This document shows, piece by piece, positions 43,570-54,750 of a stretch of 64,000 nucleotides of DNA. Made by a program: the position numbers and the translations under genes. The notes below the pieces were generated by a model. It made no database searches and was not told where the DNA came from. It was given only the letters and a program-made list of their open reading frames with translations. Within the stretch, counting starts at the first letter, position 1; the number at the start of each line of letters is the position of its first letter. This DNA is from Leuctra nigra (lineage: Eukaryota > Arthropoda > Insecta > Plecoptera > Leuctridae). The stretch covers positions 30,508,409 through 30,572,408 of the forward strand of contig OW203770.1 in the NCBI GenBank assembly GCA_934045905.1, read 5' to 3'.

Positions 43570-43838
43570 TGTCTGGGGCTTAACGTCGCACTGTTCTGCA
43601 GCGAGGCTAATGGCGACGGATGAATGATTATGATGATGATTGGGAGATGATGGTGAAGAGTAGGTAAGGATGGAAGGAGGTCGTGGCCTATTCGAAGGGT
43701 ACCTTCCCAGCATTTTGCCTGTCGACTGAGGGAATACCACGAAAAATCCCCAGTCAGGAAGGACGGCCGCGGGAATCGAACCCGGGCCTCCGGAATACAA
43801 GTTCAGAGCGTTACCACTCAGCCAACCTGTTCCGTAAC
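43570..43838 (-). mobile_element. tRNA-derived SINE, near full length
   Basis: Minus strand: A box TGGCTGAGTGGTAACG, B box GGGTTCGATTCCC, body with CTTCCTGACTGGGGATTTTT and GACAGGCAAAATGCTGGGAA, a (CAT)n stretch, end GCGACGTTAAGCCCCAGAC plus an A-rich tail. The second, 5'-truncated copy is at 57985-58200. Confidence 0.82.
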
Positions 43839-44208
43839 AATAGCTATATCAATTGCCATTTGACTGACGTCAACAAATACAATTATTATATAGAAGAATT
43901 CTCTTACACAATGACTCTTGTCACCATTAAGACTATATATATGGATGTACTCAGAAATACTGGTTTTTGAGCTCCAACTACAGAATCATTGCAATGGACT
44001 TAAGTCCTGCTATCTCTGAGATACAGAGTTGTTGTCGTTTAACTTTATGTTTATGTTTCTCTTCTTCAAGGACGTCTCGATGTATGAAGAGGGTAGTTCG
44101 GCGGAGAATTTCAGCTCATTTTTGTAGGGGACCAGATCAGGTCTCATCAATAGGACAGATTGGGGGGGGGGGGGGGAATAACCCTCCCAATTTTTTTTTA
44201 CACATTTT

Positions 44209-45459
44209 GGTGGCGCAAAAATAACGAACAATGACGAGACATCACTGTGACGAAAATACTGCACACATCGGGCTGAACATTGCACATAATATAAACAACA
44301 TACTAAGGTTTAATGTGCGAAAGTTTCAAAAGCATAACTTTTATTGGAAAAATGTTACAGCTGTTCAAATTTGGTTGTCGAAAAATCGATTATACCTACG
44401 GACCTCAATTAGGGTGCGTCCAGAAAACGTGCCTTGGTTGGGACGCTATTTATTCAAAACTACGCATGAAAACAAGCTGAAAGTTTCAAATGTTATGCAA
44501 AATATATTGCCATCTTTGGTGTAATAATTTAAATAAATTTAAATCAATGGAACGAAAGTTATGATACCTTGAAGTTGAGCTTAAAAGCAGAATTTTCTTG
44601 AGGCAATTTCACTTTCTGAAATTAGCATTGTGTAAGAAACTTTAGAAATGATTCTGTTTTTAGTTTCAACTTCAAGACACCATAAGCCGGTTTTACATAA
44701 AGCGCGTTTCGCGTTTTGCGTTTTCGCGGTTTTTCTTTTTTTATAACGCCTAGAAGAGGTCGTCGAAAACAGAATGTCCATATATTTATTATTCTTGTTA
44801 GTAACAATTTGGGTGTTATTAGATATGATTAGATGGAATAATATGCACAGGTAAGCAATTATTAACATTATAGTCGTATTTTAAAGTTATTTTATAGTTT
44901 ATTTTATAGTTTACGTATAGTGACGTCATTTTCGCCACGCGCGGTACTGAAAAAACCTCCCTACAATCGAGATGGGGCGGCTTTTAAAAATAAAACGCGT
45001 GCGGCAAATTTTTGGTGGTTTTGATGGGTCATAATAAAAAAAAACGCGAAACGCGAAACGCGCCTTATGTGAAACCGGCTTTAATGTCGTTCCCATGATG
45101 CAACAATATACTAGCTAGTGTCGTTCCATTGATCCAAATGTATTGCAATTTTTGCATAATTAATCGCAATATATTTTGTATACAATTTAATATATTCAGA
45201 TCGATATATACGCAGATCAAACAGCGTCCCGGCCAATGGACGTTTTCTGTTCACAGGCTATTTGAGTCCGTATAATCGATTTTTCGACGACCAAATTCGA
45301 ACAGCTGTAATTGTTTTTCTACGTAAATAATGTTTTTCAAACTTTCACACATTAAACCTTAGTATGTTGTTTATATTATGTGCAATTTTCAGCCCGATGT
45401 ATGCAGTATTTTCGTCACAGCGATGTCTCGTCCATTATGCGTTTTTTTGCGCCACCTGG
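44209..45459. mobile_element. Mariner-like MITE interrupted by another MITE
   Basis: Ends GGTGGCGCAAAAATAACG and its complement, TA on the right. Internal order matches 17609-18348. The insertion at 44684-45082 accounts for the extra length. Confidence 0.75.
44684..45082. mobile_element. Nested MITE with CGCGTTTCGCG-rich ends
   Basis: Ends AAGCCGGTTTTACATAAAGC and near-complement (AAGCCGGTTTCACATAAGGC), about 45 bp. Comparison with unoccupied relatives at 18070-18100 and 28650 shows insertion at TAA, so the TSD is probably TAA (PIF/Harbinger-like). Confidence 0.75.
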
Positions 45460-45474
45460 TATTTGTCAAAAAAA

Positions 45475-45770
45475 AAATCTTTATAGAAACGCACCAAATA
45501 CATTGCTGTCATTCCAAATATTTCCGGAGCTATGCGCCCCGAAGAAGCGCTTGAGTGATGGAGGGAAAATGGGGGGGGGGGGGGGAGAATCCCTTTCTCT
45601 GATTCAATTTCCCTCCTTATGAATACAATGTCAAGATAAAAATATGCTTAAAAGTGTTAAAATCGCATAGCAAGGCACCAAATTCATGTCTGAAATTCAA
45701 AATTTTCCCGCGGCTATGCGCCCCGGACCCGCATGAGACTGGGAAGCGCAGACCCCCCATTGTTGCTGAA
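45475..45770. repeat. Poly-G repeat family, second copy
   Basis: G run at 45570-45585; the flanks resemble 43135-43360. Begins directly after the mariner-like MITE. Confidence 0.5.
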
Positions 45771-46247
45771 GTCAATCGTTTTTCTCGACATTGTTGTTTA
45801 CGATATTATCCCCTTCCCCATGCCCGTCCCTCACAATGTTCGTCTTGATACGCGCTTCGACCTGATGTTTATGGCAACCCTAGTTGCGACGTCGATCCAG
45901 AGTGCTGACTGCGATTGCGCCTCCAGGCATGATGCTCAAGGCGAGGAGACACAGAACGGTGATGCTGAGTCTTTGTAGCATCGACACCGTGCGTCATTAA
46001 CGCGGCCTCCCAGGACGTTGTTTTCAAATGGCATTTTCATTAATGCGACGTCATCGAAGGGCGTTAATGCTGTGTCTTCACTCGTACCAAAGCGTCATCA
46101 ACGTCGTGGCGTCATCCTGGCGTCATCCCGGCGTCATCGGCATCAACGATCTTCCGCGTAACGTGCATTGAGGCTTCGACATACTCACAGCAATATCAAA
46201 ATTGTATATGTTCCCGACAATGTAGTTCACTTTAACAAAACCCCGAT

Positions 46248-46685
46248 GTAGAAAAAGGGACGCCATCTTTAAAATATAAGGTGGAAACTCTTCGCTGAAT
46301 CACCATTGGAAACTTTGAATACGAATTATGGGTAAAAGTTGATGCATAAACCACGCCGCTCGCGTATAAATCACTAGCGCTTTATTGAGGAACTAAAGTA
46401 ATCAAGGTATATCGATTGACTAGTTTTAATGTTTTTGTTTTAAGAATGTTTTAAGAATGTTTTAATGTTTTAAGAATGTTTTGAATGTTTTAAGAGTGTT
46501 TTAATGTGCATTAGAATGTTTTAGAATGCATCGCTAGTTCGCAACTTAAGCCCTAGCGCTAGTGAGTGTTACGCAAGGGGCATCTACAGACCTTGATAAT
46601 CGTGCTATTGGAACTGATATCGCGGAAAGACTCGAAGAGTTTCCACCTTATATTTTAAAGATGGCGTCCCTTTTCCTACATCGTG
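46248..46685. mobile_element. MITE with 48-bp inverted ends and internal TTTTAAGAATG repeats
   Basis: Left AAAAGGGACGCCATCTTTAA and right complement, one indel apart. The centre (46430-46530) holds a degenerate 'ttttaagaatg' array. Confidence 0.7.
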
Positions 46686-46689
46686 CAAA

Positions 46690-47335
46690 ACTATTGCAAT
46701 GTAACGTACGCGACATATTATCATTGAGGTAAGATCTTACCTCTATGATATTATTATTGTTCGCATTTGTCCACTGATAATACTTTAGTCGTTTATCACA
46801 CACGTATGTCGATTCAGATTCGTTTTAGAACGTCAATTTACGGAATCTATCTACCCAAGTGAAGATAAAAGCCTAATTAATTAATGAACGAAATTATTTT
46901 AATAATTTTTGCCCCTGTGGCCTTCGACACAAGTCAACCGCTCTGGGTTTTAAGATCACTGTCTTGTTGTTACTTCCTGTCCCTGTTAGTCCCTGACTCT
47001 CACTCAAACCGAGGGGGAGGCTGGACTGGAGCCACCCCACAGTAATTAGTGGGTGGTATTTGGCCTACATGGTCAAAGTTTGCTCACATGCAAGGGGGGT
47101 GACTGCGTTAAAAAAAAAGAATGCACAAAGTCGAATACTGTAATCATAATGACCTTCAGAATCAGAAGTGCAAGTATAAAATATTGTGTTTGACCTGATC
47201 AATATTACATCATTCGTCACAATTGAAAAGTTACCTATCTGCTGGCTATGAAAGCAAATCAGCATGTTACTAATCAAACTAATAAATTCGGAAATATAAT
47301 TTGTCGGATTACATTAATAATTCAATTCAATTTAT
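46690..47335. other. No feature recognised
   Basis: AT-rich with some GC blocks; no partner repeats or convincing frames seen. Confidence 0.3.
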
Positions 47336-47336
47336 A

Positions 47337-47865
47337 AGCATTTTATTCTCCGATTCATTACAAAAATTACATTACATTACAATTACAAAAAAAAAATTAA
47401 ATTATATAAAAAGAAGAATAGCCCTCATGGGGTCAAAGAGACCCCAGAGGTCATAGAAAGGTAAAGTAAACTTTTTTAAACATAATTCAGATGACAACTA
47501 AGGAAAAACAGACTGTGAGAAACAGATAAATACAACAATTATAATACATCCACTAAAAAAATAATTGCATATCAACATAAATTCACATGTGCAGAACACT
47601 CCTGCAAAATAATAACATATCAACAAATAATAATAACAATTTACATGTGCAAAACACTCTTGCAAAATAATAACAATATATCAACACATTCACATGTACA
47701 CAATACTACTACAAAATTCCCTACCAGAGTCGAACAGCCACAAGGATATCTCGTATTTAAATGTTTCAAAGTTACGTACATTTCTAATTTTGGTCGGAAG
47801 TAAATTAAACATTTTGGGTCCTAAATAGTCTAAATGTTGTTGGCTATTTTTCTTATATTATTTTT
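47337..47865 (-). pseudogene. LINE 3' end: RT tail plus 3' region
   Basis: Minus strand: NSQQHLDYLGPKMFNLLPTK, then IRNVRNFETFKYEISLWLFD and a stop at about 47693, followed by a repeat-rich 3' region to an A-rich end near 47337. The YLGPKMFNLLP and W-L blocks are the usual end of Jockey/CR1-type RTs. Confidence 0.7.
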
Positions 47866-47879
47866 TGACGAGATTAGGG

Positions 47880-48385
47880 TTACACATGTAGATTGCCTCG
47901 TGTCATGAAAATTATCGACTTTGCTCCTATGAAATAAGTTAAGATTTTTGAAAATTAAATTAAGTGTCGCCCTAATAATATGTTATGATAACATGTAAAA
48001 ATTTAGTACTTTCTTAAATATTTGTAACCTTTTTATTATAATATTATAATCAAAATCATAATATTATAATATTTAATAATCCGTAAAAAATTGGCAAGTG
48101 AAATCGTAGACGTCTTTCTGTAATTTATAATTCGTTTTCGGTAATTAATACAGCCAGATACTAATATTTTTACACTTCATTTGTAATATTTGAAAACCAG
48201 ACCTACAAATATTAGTGACAATGGTCAAATGATATATCAGGGGCATTTCTATAATTTTACGTAATATTTGTAAAATTTACTGAAGAGGTCAGATAGTAAA
48301 ACAGCAGCGGGAGGGATATCCCGAAAAAGTACATCTCGATGTATATATTCCAAAGTCTCTGTTCCTAGGGTAATAAGCAAGTGAC
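47880..48385. other. No feature recognised
   Basis: AT-rich; (TATAAT)-like short repeats at 48035-48075. Confidence 0.3.
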
Positions 48386-48389
48386 TCCT

Positions 48390-48890
48390 TTGTGTCATTT
48401 GGCACGGACCTCTGCGTTTTTTTCTATTACTCAGGCTATACAGGTCACCGTTTTTCTTCGATCGAGCTGAAAGTTTGTACACATGTTTAGACCATTTCTG
48501 GGCGTTGCAGACCCTATATATTTTTTGAAATCCGCTGATTGGTTCAAATTTAAAAAAAATTATAATACGATTTGTTGGTCCGATCAATTTGAAATTTTGA
48601 CAGGTCATTATGACCAATATTGTCCCCAATCTTACAAAGTTTCAGCCAAATCATCTAATTGGTTAAAATTTAAAACAATCTTTCATGTGATTTTTGAAAT
48701 TAAAAAAAAAATTAAAAACTTTGCATAGTCATTGGGACTTACATTATCTGTATTTTTGCCAATTTTCAGACCAATCTGTGATTAAATCAAAAAGTTATTG
48801 ACATTTTACGGACATTTTGCGTGTTGGCTGTCAAATTTCTCGAAAATGTTGATCACGGCAACTTCGAGGCCTCAGTTCCAAGTTGCATAT
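48390..48890 (+). repeat. GAGCGAGCG family copy without clear ends
   Basis: TTTGGCACGGACCTCTG-type start and phrases 'ccgatcaatttgaaattttgac' and 'caaagtttcagccaaatc', ending GATCACGGCAACTTCGAGG. Close relative of 56860-57350. Confidence 0.6.
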
Positions 48891-49112
48891 ATTCCCTTTG
48901 GTCCATCCAAGGATATGTAACAGTAAAATCTTCTTTAAAACCATGTTTCTCATATTATGTAGAGCAAAGCAACTCTTTCATCATTTAAAACGTTCCTTAT
49001 CGAAGTCAACCAAAAATACATCATATCAAAATTGGATCATTTTTAATTAAAATGGAAACAAAGTCGTAAGAAATATGTTTTTTACTGAATCCCTCAGTTA
49101 GGTGAATGTTAA

Positions 49113-49290
49113 TAAATACCAACTGCAATGTGAAATCGGTAAGTTGCTAACGCAGCTTATATTGGAACACAGCCGCTGCACTGTGAACTGCCTCGATAGC
49201 TCAGCTGGTAGAGCATCTGACTGGATATCGGAAGGTCGTGGGTTCGAGTCCCACTCGAGGAAAATCTTTTCACATTGCAGTTGGTATTTA
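49113..49290 (+). mobile_element. tRNA-bearing MITE with perfect ends and TTAA flanks
   Basis: 178 bp between TTAA (49109-49112) and TTAA (49291-49294). Perfect 23-bp inverted ends starting TAAATACCAACTGCAATGTG. The interior holds a 5' block (CGCAGCTTATATTGGAACAC) and a tRNA-like gene. Two relatives are at 24765 and 28790. Having DNA-transposon ends and a Pol III promoter in one unit is unusual. Confidence 0.8.
49190..49261 (+). tRNA. tRNA-like sequence (anticodon GGA), part of the MITE
   Basis: A box TAGCTCAGCTGGTAGAGC, anticodon stem TCTGA/TCGGA with loop CTGGATA (GGA), T arm GTGGGTTCGAGTCCCAC, acceptor CCTCGA/TCGAGG. GGA would read Ser codons, but no long variable arm is present; the D-arm and acceptor resemble tRNA-Tyr more. 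A tRNA-derived transposon component is more likely than a decoding tRNA. Confidence 0.5.
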
Positions 49291-49375
49291 TTAAAGTCGT
49301 AAGAGTTGAACTGGAGTATAATATTTCGGCAATATTTGCATCGGTACCAACTAACCGAACGGTTTACTTCCGCAG

Positions 49376-49534
49376 TGGTCTGAAATCGGCTCGCCGACGG
49401 TGGACGAAGTTTGTACGCAGTACCACCTAACAGGCGTAAATGTACAGTTTACGGATGCAGACTACGAGTACATTTCAACGTACGAGCTCTTCCAGGGCCT
49501 TGTGAGGCCTCTTCTTGTTCAAGCGAACCCTACG
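49376..49534 (+). CDS. Host-gene exon: first half of CHDNT-like domain
   Basis: Acceptor TTCCGCAG (49375), donor ACG|GTGAGT (49535), 53 codons, phase 0 at both ends. It reads WSEIGSPTVDEVCTQYHLTG, then VNVQFTDADYEYISTYELFQ and GLVRPLLVQANPT. Pattern L..G.(x3).F...DY..I..Y..F...VRPL....NP is that of the HMG-like CHDNT domain near the N-terminus of CHD3/4/5 (Mi-2). The remaining helix (K-x-M-M-x-V-L-x-A-K-W-R-E-F in CHD proteins) is supplied by the next exon. Here the domain lies at the C-terminal side after a Q-rich tract, unlike CHD proteins. Confidence 0.72.
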
Positions 49535-49558
49535 GTGAGTAACGTGCAGTACAGTCCA

Positions 49559-49637
49559 GACCAAGGTCCCCTCGATTGTCCGCCACCATCTGGCGGCCAG
49601 ACGGAGCTACGCGGCCACCATCAAGGGGACCTTGGTC
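49559..49637 (+). repeat. Intronic hairpin 25 bp after a donor
   Basis: Arms GACCAAGGTCCCCTCGAT and ATCAAGGGGACCTTGGTC (one mismatch) enclose a second hairpin CCGCCA..TGGCGG. A folded RNA in the host-gene sense strand is possible; it could also be a tiny MITE. Confidence 0.65.
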
Positions 49638-49884
49638 CAGCCTAGCTCGCCAAATTTTCATCGGTATAAAAATGTAAATTTGTAAGCTACATACTCAAAT
49701 ATTTTAATAATTTTGCTCCTTTCCAATAGGGTTACCTCTCGACTTCTTGCGTAATAGCCTCGTCTAGGTATTTTTTTTTAAATTTTGAATAAGCTCTTAC
49801 AGATTTTTGTTGGTGCGAACAACATCTCGTTTGTGTAGTACCGAATTTCGGTAACAATACTTTACGATTTCAGTCAACTGAATG

Positions 49885-50370
49885 ATAATTGATCGAGCGA
49901 AGCGTCGACTCCTTTTGGCACGGACCTCTGTTTTTTTTTGTTTTTTTTTCTGTTACTGAGGCTATACAAGTTTCAGTTTTTCTTCGATGGAGCTGAAATT
50001 TTGCACACATCTACGGACCATTTCTGAGCGTGCAAACCCTAAGTTTTTGAAATCAAACTGATAGCTTCAAAATGTAAAAAAAAAATCGATTGGTTAGTCC
50101 GATCAATATGAAATTTTGACAAGTCATAAAGATCAACATTTTCCCCAATCTTACAAAGTTTCAGCCTAATCTTCCCATTGGTTAAAATTTAAAACCATAT
50201 TTCCTGTGATTTTTGATATTTAAACTAGAAAAGATTTACCGATCAACTTAAAACTTCGCATGGTGGTCGGGACCAACATTTTAGGTATTTTTGTTAATTG
50301 TCAGTATAATCTATCGTTATTTTCAAAGTTTTTGATATTTTAAGGACATTTTATTCCATTTTGAAATATT
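49885..50370 (+). repeat. GAGCGAGCG family copy
   Basis: Starts GATCGAGCGAAGCGTCGACT, then the family's ordered phrases. No coding content. Confidence 0.6.
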
Positions 50371-50410
50371 TGAAAATGTATTATAAATTTTCATTTTAGT
50401 AATTACCTAA

Positions 50411-50502
50411 GGTCGGTGACAGGCAAAGATGAACCCGCGCTAGCATGGGCCGCCCTATACCTGGCAATGCTAAACAGGGTTCATCTTTGCCTGTCACCGA
50501 CC
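50411..50502. repeat. 92-bp hairpin with perfect 26-bp stem
   Basis: GGTCGGTGACAGGCAAAGAT plus GAACCC (50411-50436) is the exact complement of 50477-50502, with a 40-base loop. The length is that of a pre-miRNA or a minimal MITE. No clear TSD. Confidence 0.88.
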
Positions 50503-50629
50503 ATAGTTCTTCTTTTTTGAGTTCGAAAATGTTCATCCCTGCCTTCTTTAAGCTTCTGCTCCAAGGTCTGTAGAGCAGCCAAGCAGTCCACAATTTACAG
50601 TAAAATGAAAGCATTTTTGAGCTAGTGCA

Positions 50630-50985
50630 TATCAAATCGGATGCAGTACGAAGGTAAATTCCTCCAATTGGTAATTAAGTTTAAATAATATGTTCTGATT
50701 GGTCGACAATCAAAAGCGCTCGGCCGTTTTAGAAGATTGAGAGAGAAAAATTGTTTCGCCTGTTATTCAACAAAACCGCGCTTAACCAATTGATCTAAAA
50801 TTTTATTCATGATTAGATTGATGTTAAGATTAACATGATTAAGACAAACTTAGGATTATCACCTGGCACATTTCTTAAATTTAATTTTATACGGCACCCA
50901 GCGAGACAAAAAATAGCTAATAGCGAAAAAAGCAAAAAAAAACTAAGCTAACTAAGCTTCACCAAAAATCCACATATTATTACTA
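50630..50985. other. Partial repeat, otherwise no feature
   Basis: Contains a fragment near 50810-50900 related to 29545-29780; the rest has no recognised content. Confidence 0.35.
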
Positions 50986-51850
50986 ACTAGAGGGACCCGT
51001 CATGTAAAACATGACCAATGCGCACCAGTAGGGTATGTGTAAAGAAGATATGATATAGTTGAGATAGGTATTTGGCAGCAGAGTGTGCGTCGTTAATAAC
51101 TTGAGTTAATACACACGTAACATAGTTAGCATGACTAAAATGCCCAACAGAATACGAAAATGAGTAACAAAGGAAAGCAATTTAATCATAACTATTATGG
51201 AAAAGCTATTTCAAATGAGTTTCCAAATGCTCATCAGAGTATAAGTTAAAACAATTAAGAAAACATTTCACCAGACTTGTTGCATTGTGACGACCTATTC
51301 TTAATTTGTGATACCAATTCATAATCCATAGCTATTTATGCTATACCCCAGTAAGAAGGATAACTTATTGTGAGGGGGTTTGGTTTCATTATATCTGTCT
51401 CTCTGAGGTAGAAGGGAGGAAGTCAATTTTCTCAATTTGCGTTGAACACCATTGTAATGATGTAATCACGCTCTTCCAATTACAATTTGACTGATGTCAA
51501 CAAATACAGCTATATTAGAGTATTCTCTTACACAATGACTCATGTCATACTAAATTATGTTTTAAGAAGTCAGAAATACTGGTTTATGAGCTCACCCAAG
51601 CTCACCTCAAGAATAACTGAAAGGGACTTCCGACCTTCTACTTCTAAAACACGGACAAACTATCATTACCCCATCTGCTTTTTCGATCATGACCGAATAG
51701 CAGAGAGGCATGTACGGTCACGTAACAGGCTGTCAACTAATGAGAGAACATTCTTCACGTAAACTTGCTTTCTGCTTATATTCACTTGATATGTATATTG
51801 TAAGTATACAATATTGTAAGTATTGTATATTGTATATTGTATTGTAGGTC

Positions 51851-54053
51851 TTGGGAAAATCGAAATGTGGGCAAGTTGTAGAGAGAGATACTTGGTGGTG
51901 GAATGACAGCATTCTGGATGCGTTGAAGGAAAAGAAGAGGGCATTTAAACAGAAATGTAAAGATCCGACGGAGGAAAGCAGAGAAAGATTTCGTGAGGCG
52001 AAGAGGAACGCGAAAAAGGAGGTGGCAATTGGGAAGACACAAGCGGTGGAGCAGCTCTACGCGGATTTGAACACGAGGGAAGGGGAGCAGGCAATATTCA
52101 AGTTAGCGAAAGGAAGGGCAGCAAAGAGGCAGGACATTGGGTCGGTCACATGCATGAAGGATAGTGCAGGCAATGTGTCATGGGTGCTTCAGACATAAGT
52201 CGAAGGTGGAAAGAGTATTTTGAGGGGCTGATGAATGAGGAGAATCCAAGGGAAGAACTTGACATCACAGAGGAAAACGACGATGAAGTAGATCCGTTGT
52301 CTGAAAGAGAAGTGAGTGACGCCATACGTAAAATGAAACGGGGTAAAGCAACAGGTTCTGATGGGATTTCGATTGATGCCTTTAAATCGTTTGGCCGAGC
52401 TGGCATTAAGTACATGACTTGGTTCTTCAATCGAGTCATGGGAGAGGTGCATATACCGGACGCTTGGAGGACGAGTTGCATAGTTCCTATTTATAAGCGG
52501 AAGGGAGACGTACAAGACTGCAGTAATTACCGGCCAATTAAGCTTATGAGTCACTGTATGAAATGGTTGGAGAGGGTGATTGACGGGCGCCTACGTCGTT
52601 GTTTGGAGGGGGACATAAGCGACAACCAAAGAGGTTTCATGAAGGGAAGAGGCACATTGGATGCTATTTTTGCTGCAAGGATAATGCTGGAAAGATGTAG
52701 GGAACACCAAAGACCGCTCCACTGTACTTTCATAGACTTTGAGAAAGCATACGACCGGGTACCACGGGATTTGGTTTGGTACAGCCTGTGGAAGAAACAT
52801 GCAGCAAAGCCATATGTGAGTCTGAACCAGAACATGAATACGGGAAGCGAGTCGTATGTACGCAGCGCAGCTGGAGTTAGTGCCAAGTTCCCTGTCAGAG
52901 TGGGGCATCATCAAGGGTAGGCCCTAAGCCCATTTCTTTTCATTCTGGTTATGGACACGGTATCTAGGAACATCCAAAGAGATACTCCGCAAAACATCCT
53001 ATTTGCGGATGATATCCTTCTTTGTGACCACAATAGAGCTCAAGTTCAGGAAGACTTCAATAACTGGACCATAGCACTTGAGCGGCATGGTTTAAAGATC
53101 AACAGAACCAAAACTGAGTACATGCCCAGTTTTGATGATCCTGGAGAAAGTTTGAAAATCGGAGACTTTGAGCTTTATCAGGTCGACAAGTTTAGGGACC
53201 TAGGGTCGACCCTCCAGGCGGACGGTGGAATTGGAGCGGATGTGAGGGCCAGAGTTCAAGCCGGATGGGCCAAGTGGAGGGACATGACAGGCGTGCTATG
53301 CGACAAAAGAATGCCTTTGAAGTTAAAGTCAAGGATCTATAATCAGGTTGAGCGTCCCTGCATGATGTACGGTTCGGAGTGCTGGGCCCTTAAGAAGAAG
53401 AAAGAAACATTGTTACATGTGACGGAAATGAGGATGCTGCGGTTGTCCCTTGGAGTTACCCCTAAAGACAGGATAAGGAATGAGCTGATCAGAGGAAGAA
53501 TGAAGACTGCACCAATTGTTTCAAAGCTACGTGAAAATAGACTACGCTGGTGGGCAGTGGCGGCTATTTGGCTTCACAACAGGTGTTCAATTACATAGAA
53601 GGACGTAGAAGAAAGTACTCTAAGAGGAGAGCCCCCAGCAGATGCGGGACCGGGGCGCATAAACCCGGATTATTTTGTATCTTTAGTTTGAAATTGATGC
53701 ATTTTTACGTCTTTTGGAGAGCAAAATGATTAGACAAAATATTTAACTTCCTACTTCCTGGATTAGGGAGCACTTTTAAATAATTTTCTTGGGTGATCAG
53801 GTGTGCAATTGTCACACCTAGCACACTGTAATAGCCGCCACTGCTGGTGGGGACATGTACAACAGCGGGAGGAGGAGCACATGTGTCGTAGAATTTTGAA
53901 ACAGGAGGTGCAAGGCAAGAGAAGGAGAGGAAGACCATCGAAGACTCTGGAGAAGAAAGTTGAGGAGGATATGCGGGAACTAGATCTGTCAGTTGGAGAC
54001 TGCCAGGATCGAGCCCGCTGGAAGAGATTGTGCCATGTCGCCGACCCCACCTA
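51851..54053 (+). pseudogene. RTE-like reverse transcriptase with stop, shift and MITE
   Basis: Order: DTWWWNDSILDALKEKKRAF (linker), frameshift near 52180-52195, WKEYFEGLMNEENP, GKATGSDGISIDAFKSFG, WRTSCIVPIYKRKGDVQDCS, NYRPIKLMSH, HCTFIDFEKAYDRVPRDLVW, a TAG at 52918-52920 inside the QG..LSP motif, LSPFLFILVMDT, ILFADDILL (catalytic Asp pair), PCMMYGSECWALKKKKE, and after the MITE the tail RRILKQEVQGKRRRGRPSKT to a stop near 54053. Tail and motifs resemble RTE-like insect LINEs. Not functional. Confidence 0.82.
53555..53843. mobile_element. hAT-type MITE with 8-bp TSD in the LINE
   Basis: Ends CAGTGGCGGCTATT and its complement; perfect 8-bp TSD CTGGTGGG at 53547-53554 and 53844-53851. It lies in the RT C-terminal frame, whose sense resumes immediately after the second TSD. 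Confidence 0.9.
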
Positions 54054-54149
54054 GTGGGAAAAGGCTGAAGGAAAAGAAAAAGAAGAAGAAGATGTATATT
54101 GTAAAAATTAAACATTGATGCTAAAAACAGGATCAATAAACACTCTCCG

Positions 54150-54750
54150 TCTTTATCATGAGACCACTAATAAGATACGATGGAAAAGTAAATATTTACC
54201 AAAAAAAAATATATAACAATTGAATCGGCTATGGTTTTCAATTTCACGGCCGAAGAAAATTTGAATATGTCAGCTTGAACGTATTTGGGGGCATGATGTT
54301 TTCTTATGTAAAGTACTTAATTTGACAGTTATTATATATTAGAGTAGATTTGTTACAAATACAAAAGGATGCAATATAATAAAATACAAAAGGAAGGCTT
54401 GAGTCTTCGTCGTCGCTCATAGTAATCTGAGTCACATCGAAGAGGAAAAGTTAATATCTACCGATGTTATAGGATTAAATAGGAAAATAATAAAGTAAAT
54501 ACCGATATCTGACATCTATCTGACGATCGATATCTTAACAATTAATCAACACAATTATATACTACTACTTTAAACGTATAACCTATCACGGCTTCTTAGT
54601 ATCATCTCTTTACTAAATGATAAATGCATAAAATGTGAAAAACTATATCGACATTGGTTTGTTGACGGTTTCACAGCCAGCTTGAAATAAGTTTACATGA
54701 ACAAAATACGACTTTGACAGCTATAAGTTTCTTACCATGAGGACGTTTTC
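54150..54750. other. Helitron interior, no gene
   Basis: AT-rich sequence aligned with 59160-59420 of copy 2. No coding capacity. Confidence 0.5.

Larger units (their letters stand above)
51804..54091 (+). mobile_element. 5'-truncated RTE-like LINE with 13-bp TSD
   Basis: The target ATGTATATTGTAA is at 51791-51803 and 54092-54104. The Helitron copy at 59100-59160 shows the unoccupied region. It contains the linker, RT and C-terminal tail and ends with GAAGAAGAAGAAG. A hAT MITE sits inside (53555-53843). Confidence 0.85.

Noticed and set aside
49190..49261. Functional tRNA-Ser (anticodon GGA)
   Set aside because: No long variable arm, embedded in a repeated inverted-repeat element with decayed relatives.
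49102..49302. 66-codon frame with SAGRASDWISEGRGFESHS-like sequence
   Set aside because: It is the chance translation of the tRNA-like sequence in the TTAA element.
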